A stretch of DNA of 64,000 nucleotides from Nematopogon swammerdamellus (GCA_946902875.1 OX336340.1:25807566-25871565), one strand, 5' to 3'; counted from the stretch's first letter, positions 53,063-64,000 are shown. Numbers and translations are program-made. The notes: generated by a model from the sequence alone, not told the origin.

Positions 53063-54410
53063 AAAAAAAACCAGCTAAATAACTACTATTGTTGTCCGGA
53101 TGGAAGACTGGCTACGCATAGCACAGGGAAGCTTTAGTTTTAGGGTCGAGGTGTCGAGGGGTCGTGTTATGACATTTGATTCTATGTCCGGTAGATTTCC
53201 ACAAAAAGCAATCCGCCTAGGGCAACTTTTTTTTATTGAAGGCGCGACATGTGACATTTTATTTTATACTTTTTTGTTATAAATGGTTTAAAGAGGTCTT
53301 AATGTGTATTATATTTTTTAACTTGTCCAATGAATACCCCACTCGATGGATTTTGGAGAAACAAAATGTTTGACAACATGTCGCCCGGCTGGCGGGGGTA
53401 CCTACGCTATTTTATTTTTTATTTTTGTCATCCCTATGCTTTTGTATTTCTGTTAATGGTTAACCCACCAAAACATATAATATAAAAAGATGCCAAGTCT
53501 CGCACGCAAACTTTCCACCGTAAAAAATTGTAAGATCCCATGCAGAAACAAGTCTTTTCATATCATTGAAACCCGAATTCAACAATGTTGCCATAAACTA
53601 TATTTTCTACTTAATAATAATCAACATTTAGTTACTCCTCTTATATTTAACATCTTCATTTCTATAAAAAAAAACACCTTGACTTGAAATATGGTCTAGA
53701 ACGCGCGGCGGCGGAGAGTGCGCGGGCGCACGCCCTCTGACGAAAAGTGCCTGGCACTTTAGGGCTTTTTTTGACCTATAACTCTGGCATTTGAAGGGTT
53801 ATAGATGTTTATCTCTATCCACAACAAAGATACAGGGAGGCCAAAAGTACCCTGAGTTGCTTCGAGAAAAGGATGGTACGGCCGTGTTTGCTCGACTTGG
53901 CGGGGGCACTGCCGTGCCCCCAGATTAAGTATTCTTATGGCAGTAAGACTGCACTCGAACTTGTCATAAACATCGATGGTCATAATTGTTTCTATTGAGT
54001 TCTACGTTACTCTTGCGTTGGTATGTACTAAGGTAAATCCTTGGACACCTCATTTATCAAAATACATTTAGCCCATTTGGGGTTACGAACGATAGCATTT
54101 CCTTTGCGTTCGCTGTCGGGTAAAAGTATTTCCCCTTACTCGAACGTAGTGCAGTGAATTATGGAGCACGGTATCTAGATCTTAGATGTTAGTCCACGCG
54201 GCGTGCGCGTGGGTCGCACGTGGCACCCCGCGCCCCGCGCCCCTCGCCCCGCGCCCCGCGCCCGCAGCCGGAGACGAAGCCGGAGGTGGTTTTGAGAGAG
54301 CAGCCCAAATAGTTAAAACCGGCGCGAGGCGACCTATTTGCATATCCAGAAGGCGACATCAATAAAATGCTATCTCAAATGTTTATCATTCAATCTAAAC
54401 GATAATTTTG
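53063..54410. other. Intergenic
   Basis: 53490-53690 is AT-rich with a short open frame without motifs. 53838-53930 is the dispersed repeat also inverted at 48715-48795. 54215-54265 is a CCCCGCGC run. No gene. Confidence 0.35.
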
Positions 54411-54785
54411 TCAGCCTCGGTAGCTCAGTGGTGCGGTGGTCGGTCGACTGTCGTTCGTGATCTTAAGCACACCTGACCGCGGTCAGAAGATGGATGACCG
54501 ATTGGCCGTTGCAGGCTGACCGTGGTTCGGATTCCACGTAAAACTGTAGGTCTCCTCCCTTCTTACCTCACTGGGTGGTGGGGTTTAATGCACCCGGGTT
54601 GGTTGACTGAATGAAAGGTCGTTCGAAGCGGCTATGTAAATAGCTTGTGTTTTCCGTCCAGTGCAGTGTAGCCGGCACGATCAAAGGGAAACACTGATGT
54701 GGCACCTAGCTCACCAAGATGTTATGGGCTGACATCACGGATGCTGTAGTTTAAGAAGCCAACCGTGTCAGTTTCAATAAAATAA
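54411..54785 (+). repeat. SINE-A, full length, diverged
   Basis: CAGCCTCGGTAGCTCAGTGG, a degenerate 5S-like core (CTTAAGCACACCTGACCGC, GATGGATGACCG), GGTTCGGATTCC, body CTGGGTGGTGGGGTTTAATG, end GTCAGTTTCAATAAAATAA. Confidence 0.88.
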
Positions 54786-55613
54786 TATTTTTTCGACGTA
54801 AGAAGCGTAGAGGTTCGGCTGTCACCATCCTACATGCGTGTGTACACAAAGTATTATTAGCTTCTGCCGCAGAACTTCAAACGATGCGTTGCGTATGAAG
54901 GAACTGAAGCTCTTCCGTACCCGCCCCGGCCGCCGCCGCCGCCTCCGCCAGCCCGCCCGCGCGCCGAACTAAGTGCGCTCCCTCCGTCTCCTCCGCCGCC
55001 TCCCCCGCCGCCCAGCCGCCCCGCCGCCCCGCCGGTAAACACTGTGAGGAGTACACAAACAAACTGAACGCGCACTTGAACGCGTGTAATGAAGTCATTA
55101 CTGACTTTGCTTTTAATGCGCGGACGGCGCGGCGGCGGGGCGGCGGCGGGGCGGCGGCGGGGCGGAGCGGGGCGGGACGGTGTCGCGCGCAGGTGTCGTC
55201 CGTGTGATCGAATACAGATAAAATTCTCGAGTCAAACGAGACGCTTTAACAATAAAACGGCTCGCATGCGGTGCAACCCTGACGCGACGCTGGTTGGTGG
55301 TTTTTATTAGGTATGTATGGCAATAAAATAATCGACTTAAATGTCTATTAAAATAATAACGCGTCCGCACAGTTGGTGTTGCGTCAGCACTCAGCACGAG
55401 ATGACGAGACACGCGACACGCGGATCCTATTCTCTTCTAGGTATATGTTGAAGTGGCGCAAGATCGTTACGATTTTGGTAAATCTCGTTCGGTGTCTATT
55501 GCATTTTAAATGCTTATTTATACGCGAGTTATATTGGCGACATTGGGTATATGTATACCTACCTACACGTACTGGTACGCGCCACGCGGCGCTACGTGAC
55601 GGGTGCGTTTGTG
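54786..55613. other. Intergenic, GC islands
   Basis: 54915-55035 and 55120-55175 are GCC/GGC triplet-rich. Short frames with Gly or Pro runs here are compositional. No gene. Confidence 0.35.
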
Positions 55614-56540
55614 TTTAGGTATAGTAGTGTTTAGGTATAGTAGTGTTTAGGTATAGTAGTGTTTAGGTACATTAGTGTTTAGGTACAGTAGTGTTTAGGT
55701 ACAGTAGTGTTTAGGTACAGTAGTGTTTAGTTAGGTACAGTAGTGTTTAGGTACAGTAGTGTTTAGGTACAGTAGTGTTTAGGTACAGTATTGTTTAGGT
55801 ACATTAGTGTTTAGGTACAGTAGTGTTTAGGTACAGTAGTGTTTAGGTACAGTAGTGTTTAGGTATAGTAGTGTTTAGGTACAGTAGTGTTTTGGTACAG
55901 TAGTGTTTAGGTACAGTAGTGTTTAGGTACAGTAGTGTTTAGGTACAGTAGTGTTTAGGTATAGTAGTGTTTAGGTACAGTAGTGTTTAGGTACAGTATT
56001 GTTTAGGTACATTAGTGTTTAGGTACATTAGTGTTTAGGTACAGTAGTGTTTAGGTACAGTAGTGTTTAGGTACAGTAGTGTTTAGGTACAGTAGTGTTT
56101 AGGTACAGTAGTGTTTAGGTACAGTAGTGTTTAGGTACATTAGTGCTAGCTACCACACTGTAAAGTATTCTTTTGATGTAACACCAATAGGGGGACAGGA
56201 GGAGATTACCTTAAGGTAAAATGCCCTCCTATTGGATGAAATTAAATTATGTAAATTAATTTGAAAAAATGTACCAACATAGCATAAGTAATGATTTCAT
56301 CCAATAAACGGTTATTTATTATTTATTAGTAGTGTTTAGGTACAGTAGTGTTTAGGTACAGTAGTGTTTAGGTACAGTAGTGTTTAGGTACAGTAGTGTT
56401 TAGGTACAGTAGTGTTTAGGTACAGTAGTGTTTAGGTACAGGTGTGTTTAGGTACAGTAGTGTTTAGGTACAGTAGTGTTTAGGTACAGGTGTGTTTAGG
56501 TACAGTAGTGTTTAGGTATAGTAGTGTATAGGTATAGTCG
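55614..56540 (+). repeat. 16-bp minisatellite in two blocks
   Basis: GTGTTTAGGTACAGTA (variants with TATAG, CATTA, CAGGT) about 33 times at 55614-56148 and about 13 times at 56325-56540. The blocks are split by a 176-base insertion. Confidence 0.95.
56149..56324 (+). mobile_element. Insertion splitting the minisatellite
   Basis: Unique sequence with an inverted pair, CCAATAGGGGGACAGGAGG / CCCTCCTATTGG (about 56186-56236), and an end ATAAACGGTTATTTATTATT, flanked by TTAGTG/TTAGTAGTG. It is probably a short retroposed 3' end; family unknown. Confidence 0.5.
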
Positions 56541-57271
56541 GTACCCTCTTGCCTCGGAGAGACATCATGTATGAGCACAAGCGAGTACGAACTCAGTCAC
56601 TTGCAACTGAAAGTTAAAAATGTTGCAACTATTGTTGGTGTTCGGTTAAGTTGTCCTTTCAAAATAACTATTTCTACCCATAAAATAACGGAAACCTTTT
56701 TGTCGTTCGAAATGAGCAGTCTGTTTTCAGGATTTGAGTTTTATAAACGATTGTTTATCAAAATAGTTGAAATATTGTTAAAATTTTAAGCTTTTAGATT
56801 TGGGCGAAACCACGCCGCCGTTAGTTATAGTAAATATAACAATGTGTCACACGGGTAATGAGATCGGATCGTTCGGTCGGTTCTAATGTCGCGTCTAGCA
56901 ACGCGCTCATCTCGTCCACATTCCTGTCTCAATGCCAACGAGTGAGGGGGGCGGCGGCGGGGGCGGGGGCGGCTACCGCTCTCCTCGCCAGCGAATGTCC
57001 TGACGGACACCGATCGATATTACATGAAACATGCGATGTAGAATCGTGCTCACTTGAAATAGTTGCCTGCCCCTCCTGAACATAATCTTGGCCGTGGTGG
57101 AAAACTTCGCGGGCCATTTGGTGTTGGTGTTGTTGTTTTGGTTTGGGGTTGGCTCTAGGCCTGCAAACTAATTCCGCTTGGTTGGGGACCTTCGTGCAAA
57201 ACCCCGCAGTCTCCAGCTACCCCAGCCAGCCTATGTCTTCCATGGAAGCTACAAGTCGACCGGGGTGTCTG
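56541..57271. other. Intergenic
   Basis: AT-rich to 56800, a GGCGGCGGGGGCGGGG patch at 56947-56972, and GTTTTGGTTTGGGGTTGG at 57133. No supported gene. Confidence 0.35.
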
Positions 57272-57358
57272 CAGGCCGCTTATCCCTTAGTCGCCTTTTA
57301 CGACATGCACGGGTAGAGATGAGTGGGACTATTCTTATTAAGTACCGACCCCACACAG
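57272..57358 (-). repeat. SINE-B head fragment
   Basis: Plus strand TCCCTTAGTCGCCTTTTACG, CACGGGTAGAGATGAG, AGTACCGACCCCACAC: the head only, without the shared body. Confidence 0.8.
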
Positions 57359-58363
57359 TACCGGGGCCATTGGTTTATTACGCGCGCCAAATCCGAGGAG
57401 TTGCAGACCTTTATCACGAAGCGTTGCCACGCGCCGCCGCGCCGCCGCCAGCCGCCGCCGCTCAGCGGAGGTAGCGACCCTCCGGCCCGGATACTACTAC
57501 TACTATACGAACGAAATATAACCTCCTTGCGCACTAGGCGATAGCGGCACGGCAACCACCACGGCACGCCATCAGTGGAGATGAAAATGTATGAAATGCC
57601 GTCACCGCATGACGTTACGGTCGCCGATTAGTGGGATAGCTGTTCAAATGATTTTAAACATTTGTATGTTTTGCTAACATTTGCTGCCGTGCCGTGCTGT
57701 GCCTAGGTCGTGGGTTTACTGTTGCCGTGCCGTTATGGTATAGATAGTGCACAAGCGGCCATTAAAACGTGTTTCAATTTCCAACCCTACCTACATTAGA
57801 AACATGTTTTGACGTCATACCGTCTATGAATATGATAAAGTAAGATTTCCTATGATTTGGCGCGCGGCGAGGCGCGGGGTCGGGCGGGGCGGGGCGGGGA
57901 GGGGCGGCGCGCTGGCCGCACAGGTCGTGAAGTGACAACTGTTCATCAATTACTAATCACTCATGGGTCGGTCGTCCTCGATTATTGCAGTGTGGCCTCG
58001 CCGGCTCGCCGCGTGGGCGACTACGTTCGGCCGGCAGCGCGCGCGCGGTCGCTCGCCGCTACCGGTGCCACACAATGAAATAAAGATGACTCGTCTGCTA
58101 AATGTGATCTCACATCGGCAGCCAAAATGCATTTAGCGCGGCAGGCACGAGCTCCTCCTCGCCACCCCCGCCGCCCCGCGCCGCCAGCACTCTCTCTAGC
58201 TCGCTCGGTCCGTGCGTCGCTGTCATTAAGGTTATCTGCAATCACAACTGCAATTAATCACAGTGAATCGGTGCATCCAGCGCGCGACACTCAACTGCAC
58301 CGCGGCGGCGACGCGCATTGCACACAATCATGTTTCTTTAAGTTGTTAGTTGCTGGTAGATTG
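57359..58363. other. Intergenic, GC islands
   Basis: 57425-57500 (CCGCCGCC), 57855-57925 (GGGGCGGGGC) and 58150-58200 are GC-rich. Frames in them are Arg/Ala/Pro-rich and compositional. No TATA/initiator/donor set is found. Confidence 0.35.
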
Positions 58364-58585
58364 TTTTCATTTTACGAAGGCACGAGGAGTACGACGAGGT
58401 AGGAAGTGGTGCAAGAAGCGACCGCGCGGAGCTCAGTAGAGAACGAACTCGGTGCCCGGTCGGTACCTACATACGTTCTACACGCCTCCGCGTCGCTCCG
58501 TCGAACTGAGTCGTTCCCTACTGAGCTCCGCGCGGTCTCACACCACCTCCTACCTCATACCCCTCGTGCCTTCGTAAAATGAAAA
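58364..58585. mobile_element. 222-bp hairpin MITE
   Basis: The left arm TTTTCATTTTACGAAGGCAC, GAGG...GGTAGGAAGTGGTG and CCGCGCGGAGCTCAGTAG is matched in inverse at 58512-58585, giving arms of about 75-80 bases with few mismatches and a loop of about 70. No coding content; target duplication unclear. Confidence 0.85.
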
Positions 58586-59544
58586 TACTCTACTTACAAA
58601 CATTCTTGTATTAATATGCACATTCCTATGTCGTAATTGTGGTGCGTTCTGACTGAGTGCGGCGAGCTGTAATATTATTAGTATTGGTTCGGTCGGCTCC
58701 GCCACCAGTGGATAAACACAATCAGATGGTTTAGTGTCTATTAACTAGAGGATATCAACAAGGAAATAAAACGGAATGTGTGCGGACGGAATGTGGAACT
58801 CGATCTGTCCACCCGCCGGCGCCGCCGCCGCCGCCGCCGCCGCGTCACCGCGCCGCTCGCTCGCTCCTTCACCATCTTTAATTACTTTACATTATAATAA
58901 TGTATGGATGTGCGTATGCGGATCTTCACGCGGCGGTTTCAATTCAATATATATATATACAAGGTAACATTCCGCTCTTTCGGAGAGATGTACCATCTAT
59001 TTAATTCACCCTCCGCATTCAGTTTTATTATATGTAAAATTGTAAAACTTCATCTATCAGGGCAGATCGATTCCCTTTAAAAATTCGATTTGATTAAATT
59101 ATCTTTATCGAAAAAAATTACGAAAATGCCTTTGAACTTACTTATAAAAGCGTATTGCACATAATGTAACCAAGTTAAGGATTTGAAAGAAAAAAAAATA
59201 GTTGCTTATATATCTAGGCTAGGTCTACAGTTTTTCACTTTTTTGTTTCAATTCGTAGTATAACAATAAAAACGGGTTGGGTGTAGTTAATAGCAGGTGG
59301 CGGAGGGGGGAGGGGGGGTTGCGGGGGGTTGGAGAGCTTGGTGTATCGATTTATGAACCCCCCCCCCCACCCGAGGAGGGGGGCTGTTTAGGGGGGAGGG
59401 GCATACAAAATAGCTCCAAAAAGGGAGCGAAAATGAGAAATGAAGTATTTTATTATTTACACAATATATTTATTTAAAAAATTACATATTTTGTACTCAC
59501 GAAGGACCTTCAACCTCTAAAGCACAGACGTATCTTTGGGTCAT
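58586..59544. other. Intergenic
   Basis: A GCC triplet run at 58815-58845; AT-rich after 58960. 59295-59400 alternates long G and C runs (AGGGGGGG, CCCCCCCCC), sharing GGTGGCGGAGGGGGGAGG with 60268-60286. Confidence 0.4.
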
Positions 59545-59915
59545 TGAGCCTGTTTTATCGGTACTACTATGGCCGCTGCTCTGACGAACTTGCTTCCCTT
59601 ATCCCTCCTCCTCCTGTTCGCCTTCTCCAAGCCCGCCATACTCTCGCGGAACACCCCTTTGTAGTCGACAGAAGAGTTCTTTGAACTGCACGATTCTCTA
59701 AATCGTTCTTGTGCCGCACTGCAAAGGTGTGGAACGGGCTCCCAGGGAATATCTTCCCCTACTCCTACAATCCACGGATCTTCAAATCGCGGGTTAATAG
59801 CCTTTCCCCAGCAACATTATTCTTCCTCCAAGCCGGACTGGCACCCCCTCGAGGGTGAAATTGGCTGCGCCTGAGGTCGCGACCTCGGACAGAGCCACCC
59901 AGTTCGGTAGCAATA
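59545..59915 (+). pseudogene. LINE-X C-terminal fragment and tail
   Basis: One frame reads FYRYYYGRCSDELASLIPPP, RLLQARHTLAEHPFVVDRR; a neighbouring frame continues with FSKSFLCRTAKVWNG-like residues and a third with the C-terminus, so at least two frameshifts are present. It ends ATAAAACAAAAATAAAAAA. Confidence 0.65.
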
Positions 59916-60171
59916 AAACAAAAATAAAAAAATTTTTAACATTGAAAATGTTTTTTTTTTCATATATTTCGACATGCTGTCGTCTTCAGTGGAAAAATAT
60001 AATATATAAGGTGTCAGTGTCAAATCTTTTTTTGAATGAAGCATATAAAACAATGAAGGGAGCAGAAAAAGGTTTTAGTTATTTCCCCCCCCCCCCCCCC
60101 CCCCCCCCCCAAGTCAAACGTATAAAAAAACTCATTAGCTAATTACGATTGCCTCTTCTCCGGCGCTGCGG
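59916..60171. other. Intergenic with poly-C
   Basis: A run of about 24 C at 60086-60110, otherwise AT-rich. No gene. Confidence 0.6.
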
Positions 60172-60375
60172 GAAGTGCAGCCCATCCGTCCTTGCGTAAC
60201 AAAGCGCAGGCACCCATGCTCTAAGGCTAAGATGGGTGACCGCCGGGATGGGTTTAGATACTGGCAGGTGGCGGAGGGGGGAGGGGGGGGGGGAGGTTGG
60301 ACCAGCCTCAGCCGCTACGGCTCACACGGGCGCCTGCGCTTTGTTACAGCGGACGGGGCTGCACTCCCTCCGCAC
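60172..60375. repeat. Inverted-repeat element with 5S-like word in the loop
   Basis: Left arm 60173-60215 (AGTGCAGCCCATCCGTCC, AACAAAGCGCAGGCACCC) pairs with 60328-60367 (GGGCGCCTGCGCTTTGTTAC, GGACGGGGCTGCACT). The loop holds GATGGGTGACCGCC, as in 5S rRNA, and a G-rich run (GGAGGGGGGAGGGGGG). It may be a MITE or a head-to-head pair of SINE heads. Confidence 0.6.
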
Positions 60376-61789
60376 CTCCGGCTTATAAAAACACTCTCAC
60401 TCTCACTAGGGAATAGCCATAATAACAGGTTATGTCGAGGCGGTGAATTTAGTTTTTCCGCAAAGTAATCATGTCCGACCAATCACCTGTAAAATTTTTA
60501 AATTTGTTTTTTCTCGAAAAGTATTGATCTCCTCGGGCTAATTCTTTCACTAATATTCTTCTAACATCCTAAACTACAGGATATAACTATCAGCAATTTG
60601 CTATCAAACCTGCCATTAAATAAACCTCACCCTTGTGAAATTTTGTATTCTGTTTTGGGTACAATAACAAATAAATAATTTTGTATATGTTTTTACCCGA
60701 CTGCGCGACGCAAAGGAGGGTAATGTGTTTATCAGCCTATGTATGTATGTATATATGCATGTATGTTTGTTCCTTTGTGGCACTCTAGAGACCAAACGCG
60801 TGGGCCGATTTTGATGATTCTTACTTGTCTTAATCTTGCGAGTGTCACTAAAGACATGGCAGTAATCAAAATTCAATATGGTGACAACTAGATGCCATAT
60901 TGTGAAAAAGAAAAAAATGAAAGTTGACTAAATATGTTAAGTGGGATATCGTTGAATAGGTACCTATTTGAAAATCATCTTTAGGTTCTCTTATCATTTT
61001 TCATTTCGAATGACCATGTAGGATCTATAACGATTTAAAATTGGTTAGCAACCATTCTCACTTAACTTATAAATTGAGCTGTGATAAAGTTCTTATTATA
61101 CTATAGGGTGTTCAGCACATCGACCGACAATTTTTTTTGTAGGTAAGTGGGGTCATTTGCAACGTTTTGACCCACCATACCTTTTGTCAGGTGTCACGTG
61201 GTAGCGAGATATGATTTTTTTTCTTTATTTTTGAAAATTACCAAAATCCCAGCATTAAACACTTGTAACTTTTTTGTTTATGATTGTATCAGCACGAAAT
61301 AAAATTTATTGAATTTCAAGATGTATCCTACTTCTAGAAAACATATCATTTAATTAAGTTAATAAAATGAATGACCTCCGAAAGTCCCGAGAACGAGTAA
61401 AAATATTACAGAATCTGAATTTCTTAATTCATTTAAATAAAGAAGACTGACAGCAATTGAGAGCTTCATTTTCTTTAAATAAAAAGTCCGCTAGTTTACC
61501 CCCTTTCCAACGGTATAGCATAATCGGTGAAAAATAATGATCATAATACAATTCTCAAAATCGAATGACAACCCCAGGATTTTACTGCTTTGAAAGAACG
61601 ACAATAATATTCTTATTATGTACAATCTCACTAATATAATCTATAGTATGGAGATTAACGCTTCTACTGGGTTACTATTTTTTTGGGTTACATCTTTCAA
61701 ATTCCAATTCCAGCGACGACCGCGCAATAAGTGCGTGCAAGACATGCCATATAATTCCATGTCAAAACAATGTCCATGGAGTAGGTGTC
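60376..61789. other. Intergenic with repeat relics
   Basis: 60690-60900 carries TTTTTACCCGACTGCGCGAC and a GTATGTATG run, then GTGGGCCGATTTTGATGATT, words typical of a lepidopteran dispersed repeat. 61105-61230 and 61440-61600 are AT-rich without motifs. Confidence 0.4.
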
Positions 61790-62110
61790 AGAATCGAGCC
61801 ATCGACGACAGACTTCGATGCACTTCGTGGACAGGGCAATATAGAAGGAAAAATGTTGCCATTTATATTTTGCTGGGGTGTTACTGTACATAAGTTAAAA
61901 GGAACTACTTTGGACCGAGCTGTGGTTGATTTAAGTTCACACATTTTTACGAAAGGTCAAGCCTATGTAGCCTTGAGCCGGGTTAGGTATCTAGATGGAT
62001 TAATAATCAGTAGTTTAGACCACCGCAAGCTACTTAATAATCCCCACGATACTAACTCCCTCAATGAAATGACAATATTGCGAAATTTACCGTCTTATAA
62101 TCCTAACTAA
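61790..62110 (+). pseudogene. PIF1-type helicase C-terminus (Helitron-like)
   Basis: The open frame reads NIEGKMLPFIFCWGVTVHKL, KGTTLDRAVVDLSSHIFTKG, QAYVALSRVRYLDGLIISSL and DHRKLLNNP before a stop at 62108. 'W--T-HK-QG-TLD-AV-DL----F--GQ-YVALSR' is the C-terminal motif block of PIF1 helicases, carried by Helitron transposons. The upstream motifs are lost to frameshifts, and a normal cellular PIF1 would not stand alone like this, so it is a transposon relic. Confidence 0.7.
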
Positions 62111-62115
62111 AACGT

Positions 62116-62468
62116 GTAAAATAAAAAAAGTAAATTTAAAAAATAAAAAGACCCGACTGCGTAAAAAATTACCTTTAAATAAAAACTGAAAAGAAAAAAA
62201 AAACAAGTCCAGTGGTCTAGAACTCTGTTAAGTAATATTGAATAACTACACCATTGAAATAGTTTCATGATCGATACACACATATAAAACAAATAATAAA
62301 CTCTCATGCGGAACACAGCGAATTAACAGTCGGGGCCCATTAAAATTTTCCCAATAATGGAGTTCTAGACTACTGGACTTGTTTTTTTTTTCTTTTCAGT
62401 TTTTATTTAAAGGTAATTTATTACGCAGTCGGGTTTTTTAATTTTTTAAATTAACTTTTTTTAATGTT
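62116..62468. repeat. Inverted repeat with ~105-base arms
   Basis: 62118-62225 (ACCCGACTGCG, TTACCTTTAAATAAAAACTG, ACAAGTCCAGTGGTCTAGAA) pairs with 62360-62465 (TTCTAGACTACTGGACTTGT, CAGTTTTTATTTAAAGGTAA, CGCAGTCGGGT). CGACTGCG also heads the relic at 60697. Directly follows the helicase relic. Confidence 0.75.
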
Positions 62469-63286
62469 AGGTTTTTAATCTATCTAACAATCTACAAAAT
62501 TAGTTATAAGAAAATGTGTAAATAAAGAAATAAATAATATGTAATAATATATAATATGTACAAGATTAGTTTTAATAAGACGTATAAATAAAGAAATAAA
62601 GAAAGAAATAAAATAAACAAACAACAATAGCTTCATTCGGAAGAAAGAAAGAGGAAATAACTCGTTTATTTGCCAAAAGAGGCGCTTACCTACGGCAATA
62701 AAACGTCAGTGGTACTGAATCAGTGCCAGAAAGGACAAGGCTCCGCGTGTGCTACAAAATTAAACAAATAAAATAAATTAAAGACAATGAAATAAAGTAG
62801 CTTCATGGTCGCTCCCTGCTATCGTGAAGAAAAAGCGAAATAATATTATGTCGGCTTCGGTTGGATAATTCACATTTACGCCGCCACCGCCGCCGCCGCC
62901 GCCGCCCCCGCCCCCGCCCCCGCCCCCGCCTCGCCCCAGCTCGGGCGGGCGGAAGGACAGCAGACGACGGAGGATGACCTCGGCCGTGATCTAGTAAATA
63001 AGGCGACGGCCGCGGCGGCGACGCGGCGAGCAATCCGCAGTTATGTGGATTGCTTTAAGTTTCCGTCACCTCAGGGCCGACCGCTCGGCCGCGCCGCCGT
63101 CGTCGCCGCCGCGTCGCTCATCTCCGCGGTCCACATTCTATCCATAGCCTTTGTGACATATCGCCCCGCACCCCTCCCCCCGCACCCCGCACCCCGCGCC
63201 CCGCCGCCGCCGCGCGTCCCACGCTGCTGCGTCCTCGCGTCTCACCGCCGCCGACGCGTCGTGTCAAACCTGTCCCCGTACTAATT
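62469..63286. other. Intergenic, GC-rich in the middle
   Basis: AAATAAAG runs at 62515-62620. 62880-62935 (GCCGCC, CCCCCG) and 63000-63260 are CpG-rich. Frames in them are compositional. Could hold a promoter of a gene beyond the window. Confidence 0.35.
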
Positions 63287-63712
63287 TTTAACCCACTTCA
63301 AAAAGAGGAGGAGGTTCTCAATTCGACATTTTATTTTTATGTTTGTTACCTCAGTACTTTCGACTGGGTGAACCGATTTTGAAAATTCTTTTTTTATTTG
63401 AAAGCTGGTGCTTCCCGTGTGGTCCCATTTAAATTTTCTCAAGATCGGATTGGAAAGCGAGGCGGAATCGCGAGGCCGAAGGCCGAGCGATTCCGCCGAG
63501 TACATTAATACTCGTAGCAAAAAATTACTAAAAAAACTGAAATAAAAAACTATTTAAAAAAATATAAAAACCGCCTTCAAAAAAGTATGAGATGAAAAAA
63601 ATCGAACGTTAGAGTTGAAGGCTAAGTAAAGTAAAGCAAGAAAAAATATCCGACCGCCTTCAACTCTAGGGTTAGATTTTTTTTATTTCATACATTTTTG
63701 AAGGCGGTTATT
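63287..63712. mobile_element. Lepidopteran MITE-like repeat
   Basis: Begins AACCCACTTCAAAAAGAGGA and ends TTTTTGAAGGCGGTT, an inverted pair, with internal words GTTACCTCAGTACTTTCGAC and AAAGCTGGTGCTTCCCGTGT that I recall from many moth genomes. 63540-63625 and 63650-63735 form a second, inner inverted repeat (AACCGCCTTCAAAAAAGTAT and its complement). Confidence 0.65.
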
Positions 63713-64000
63713 ATACTTTTTTAAATAGTTTTTTATAAAGATTTTTTGGGCGCATTCGTTAGTGTATTTACTGCGTTACCCACCCACACCCGCTTCACTT
63801 ATAACGACGACTCACGTCGTCGCGTCTAGTAACGCACTAGAAATGGCTGTCGCTATATTCATAGTTCGAATACGGAAACGCGGAGTACCGCGTCCGAGTT
63901 GAACTGCATTACAATTAGCCGAGGGCGGCGGCGGGGCGGTAGGGCGGCGGTGCGGCGGGGCGGCGCAGGCGGCGGGGGCGACGGAGGGTGCAGTACTTGT
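63713..64000. other. Intergenic to window end
   Basis: Mixed sequence with a GGCGGC-rich end (63920-63985), which may be the edge of a CpG island continuing outside the window. Confidence 0.35.

Noticed and set aside
55614..56540. Telomere-like TTAGG words in the 16-bp repeat
   Set aside because: TTTAGG occurs once per 16 bases within a longer unit; insect telomeres are uninterrupted TTAGG.
60383..60415. TATAAAAA with TCACT words as a promoter
   Set aside because: Lies at the edge of the hairpin element and no start codon or donor follows at a useful distance.
61618..61893. Full helicase gene
   Set aside because: Only the C-terminal motif block is readable; the upstream frame carries no helicase motifs.

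Overview
This window looks like nuclear DNA of a moth or butterfly (Lepidoptera). It is AT-rich with scattered CpG/GGC-rich islands, has split genes with GT-AG introns, and is crowded with dispersed repeats of a kind I know from lepidopteran genomes: 'TCGTAAAAGGCGACTAAGGG' heads, 'GGTGCGCGAGTCCGACTCGC' tails, Jockey/CR1-type LINE ends and PLE, Helitron and Tc1-like scraps. I cannot name the species. No bacterial-type operon, CRISPR array or virus is seen.

Genes. The strongest is an uninterrupted 1621-codon minus-strand gene (1400-6265). It encodes a secreted, acidic, low-complexity proprotein with three furin-type sites, and a TATA/initiator core promoter lies 68 nt upstream of the ATG. A second gene is split: 24710-24857 joined to 26327-26454 (+) gives a 91-residue secreted peptide that no single open frame shows; an upstream TATA/Inr and non-coding exon near 21.2-21.4 kb may belong to it. 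A third encodes a Gly/Tyr/His-rich secreted protein of cuticle or shell-matrix type at 40946-41326 (+). Its true first exon may lie 5.3 kb upstream (TATA 35579, ATG 35678, donor 35693), with a satellite array in the intron. Weaker exon candidates are a 33-nt minus-strand microexon at 28545-28577 and a 34-codon GC3-rich frame at 33638-33742.

Repeats. 0-7 kb: SINE and transposon remnants, then the large gene. 7.8-11.3 kb: a foldback-type element made of 121-bp units, with a 130-bp tandem array inside. 11.4-12.4 kb: a Penelope-like element with a GIY-YIG endonuclease and inverted terminal segments. 12-24 kb: LINE fragments, one nested inside another, and a 1.5-kb lepidopteran dispersed repeat. 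24-30 kb: the small secreted gene, a deleted transposon in its intron and SINEs. 31-35 kb: a foldback half-element and two LINE 3' ends. 35.8-40 kb: a 580-bp Tc1-like deletion derivative, then a homogeneous 136-bp satellite between two inverted SINEs. 41-47 kb: a MITE with internal tandem repeats and a second complete foldback element. 47-64 kb: mostly intergenic, with SINEs, LINE ends, 16-bp and 10-bp minisatellites, hairpin MITEs and a PIF1-type helicase remnant.

The most unusual item is a SINE family whose tRNA-like head (A box and B box) carries an internal segment matching the 5S rRNA control region, so each copy could hold two kinds of Pol III promoter. A second repeat family shares its 3' body but has an unrelated head.
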